A stretch of DNA of 64,000 nt, from NCBI RefSeq assembly GCF_002949735.1, contig NZ_CP026681.1, positions 1,736,001 through 1,800,000 on the forward strand. The letters are read 5' to 3'. The notes under the pieces were generated by a model. The model was not told the DNA's origin. It searched no databases and saw nothing but the letters and a program-made list of their open reading frames with translations. Source of the stretch: Nostoc sp. 'Peltigera membranacea cyanobiont' N6 (lineage in GTDB: Bacteria; Cyanobacteriota; Cyanobacteriia; Cyanobacteriales; Nostocaceae). Of the stretch, positions 62,907-64,000 are shown piece by piece. Position numbers and translations under genes: made by a program. Within the stretch, counting starts at the first letter, position 1, and each line of letters begins with the position of its first letter.

Positions 62907-63284
62907 TCAACAGTACTGTGATACATCTTCGCCGCATTCATCGGCTAGATAGCACAGCGCTCGGAAACGTAAACCAACCACTTCTTCGTATAAGGGGTTG
63001 AGTTTGCACATTGGCGGAATGTGAAACAGGGTTTTCCCAAATACTTTGACATCTCGCTCAAAGGGACACTGAGATGGGATCGCTTTACATAAACGGTGAG
63101 CTAGTTGGCGATCGCTGATTTGAATGTTTTCTAGACGCTGCCGTAAAGGTCGGAGAATATCCCAGTAAGGCTTAGAAATGGAACGGTTTAGCTGGGTTAC
63201 TTTGTGTTGACTAGTCTCTGCTTGATTGATTGATACCCAGCTAGCCAGAAAAATCTTTTTTGTGGTATTGTCGAATACCTTCAT
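62907..63284 (-). CDS. Mo-dependent nitrogenase C-terminal domain (Mo-nitro_C) protein
   Basis: 125 aa. The core WDILRPLRQRLENIQISDRQLAHRLCKAIPSQCPFERDVK followed by HIPPMCKLNPLYEE and LRFRALCYLADECGEDVSQYC is the Mo-nitro_C family, found mainly in cyanobacteria and named after its presence at the C-terminus of a nitrogenase-related protein. The conserved cysteines (C66, C73, C93, C111, C117, C125) suggest metal or cluster binding. Function unknown; members occur in diazotrophic and non-diazotrophic strains. ATG at 63284. Confidence 0.9.
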   Translation of the reverse strand: MKVFDNTTKKIFLASWVSINQAETSQHKVTQLNRSISKPYWDILRPLRQRLENIQISDRQLAHRLCKAIPSQCPFERDVKVFGKTLFHIPPMCKLNPLYEEVVGLRFRALCYLADECGEDVSQYC

Positions 63285-63792
63285 GATTTATCCTCTGTAT
63301 TATTGAGGTTATTCACCTTTTTGATGAATATATACAACGTGGCAGCGAACTTTCCCGGAAAAATCGCGTCCTGACTGCGATATAATATAATACCTAATTA
63401 GCCACTTAAGTCAGAACTTAATTTATTACTACGTCAAGTTAATCGCAATTTTCTGGGGATCGGTAGTGTAATATTACGATCTTGTTCATAACTTGACATA
63501 GTTTAGATTTTAGTAAAGACATCAGTCATTGGATAGGTTTTAGTGTAACATTTACAGAACTTAATATAGGGTCTCTCTAAAAGTATTTTTGCTAAGTATA
63601 AACATCAGTAATACCCTAGAAGGCATTTTTCCGCTCAGTGTTCCCACTTTCTCACGTAAGTGTGTCTTGTTCATTGCTGACTGAATACCGTAGAAATAGT
63701 GATTTTTGATCGAGTAGAATCGATTGCATTTCACAAAACTGAGGTTGTCAGTGGCAATTTGAGAGTGATATAGTCTGAAGCGTTAAAATCAG
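63285..63792. other. Intergenic region
   Basis: 508 AT-rich bases. Nothing coding was recognised except that it should contain the promoter of the leftward Mo-nitro_C gene and of the plus-strand gene at 63793. A minus-strand frame from 63993 was rejected as the shadow of that gene. Confidence 0.45.
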
Positions 63793-64000
63793 ATGAGTTT
63801 GCTTATGGGTGTTTCCGTACTCTACAGCGCAATTCCTCCTTCCAGTACGCTGTATGCACGCCTTCAACGTGAAAAGGCACTCAGCCTCCTTGTAGTTTCT
63901 CTTTTCCCCTATGGTTGCGGCATTTTCCGCTTTTTTGAGATTGACCCTGAAGAGGTTAATGAAATCCTTGAAGATGTTATCGAAACACACCAAGAAACTT
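63793..64000 (+). CDS. Hypothetical protein, N-terminal part (runs off the window)
   Basis: At least 69 codons remain open to the edge. The translation starts MSLLMGVSVLYSAIPPSSTL and later reads LFPYGCGIFRFFEIDPEEV, then NEILEDVIETHQE. The second ATG (63805, MGVSVLYSAIPP) may be the real start. The pattern recalls small cyanobacterial proteins of the DUF1877 (YfbM) type, but this assignment is weak. The sequence is well ordered, with alternating acidic residues at the right frame positions, and it is much more protein-like than the antisense frame. Confidence 0.6.
   Translation, partial: MSLLMGVSVLYSAIPPSSTLYARLQREKALSLLVVSLFPYGCGIFRFFEIDPEEVNEILEDVIETHQET

Noticed and set aside
63748..63993. 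Minus-strand frame of 81 codons at the right edge
   Set aside because: Antisense to a more convincing plus-strand partial gene starting at 63793.

Overview
The window comes from a filamentous, probably nitrogen-fixing cyanobacterium of the Nostoc/Anabaena group. The evidence is indirect but consistent. The octamer GCGATCGC (HIP1) is very frequent, heptanucleotide short tandem repeats (STRR) are scattered between genes, and very large multi-domain sensor kinases are present. A biliverdin-type phytochrome, a cytochrome c6-like protein, a Mo-nitro_C protein and a pseudo-orthocaspase are also present. No rRNA, tRNA, CRISPR array, prophage or complete insertion sequence was seen.

Layout. 1-952: start of ruvA overlapped by a sucrose-phosphate phosphatase gene. 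1.1-2.4 kb: an unknown membrane protein, a relic of a second xseA tail and an 84-bp tandem repeat. 2.5-17 kb: signalling block with a 2221-residue Ser/Thr kinase/ATPase/histidine kinase, a 1504-residue hybrid histidine kinase, and a phytochrome with its response regulator. 17.1-26.5 kb: housekeeping genes (xseA/xseB, aldo/keto reductase, petJ-like cytochrome, small membrane proteins, ferredoxin, tex). 28.5-31.5 kb: an operon-like run of two small EmrE-like transporters, an FAD oxidoreductase and a DPM1-like glycosyltransferase. 32-38.3 kb: tldD/tldE pair, pentapeptide protein, pyrB, mgtE. 39.6-40.3 kb: a tightly overlapped three-gene micro-operon (RHH-like protein, DUF6888, DUF6887). 40.6-46.4 kb: a GH15/phosphorylase-kinase-like protein and a radical SAM/methyltransferase pair. 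46.5-50.3 kb: urease ureD-A-B-(DUF1349)-C. 50.3-51.3 kb: a graveyard with a gutted Rpn-family gene and an antitoxin whose PIN toxin is cut to 12 codons. 51.3-56.1 kb: a four-gene minus-strand operon coding for a Trypco1 protein, a trypsin-TIR-ATPase fusion, a second AAA-like ATPase and a membrane-anchored lectin-fold protein. 56.2-64 kb: a response regulator-histidine kinase, aldehyde dehydrogenase, a molybdopterin oxidoreductase, rpmF, the pseudo-orthocaspase, the Mo-nitro_C protein and a gene running off the end.

The most interesting system is the 51.3-56.1 kb operon. It combines a protease domain, a TIR domain, STAND/AAA-like ATPases, a Trypco1 adaptor and a membrane protein, which fits the predicted NTP-dependent conflict (immunity or suicide) systems of multicellular bacteria. 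Second-tier candidates are the RHH-DUF6888-DUF6887 micro-operon, the putative lipid-linked-sugar cluster at 28.5-31.5 kb, the DUF1349 gene inside the urease operon and the YN-type pseudo-orthocaspase. Several genes show erosion or remodelling by repeats: an element supplies the last codons of the ferredoxin gene, a heptamer array abuts two kinase genes, and hairpin-bearing DNA has replaced the core of the Rpn gene.
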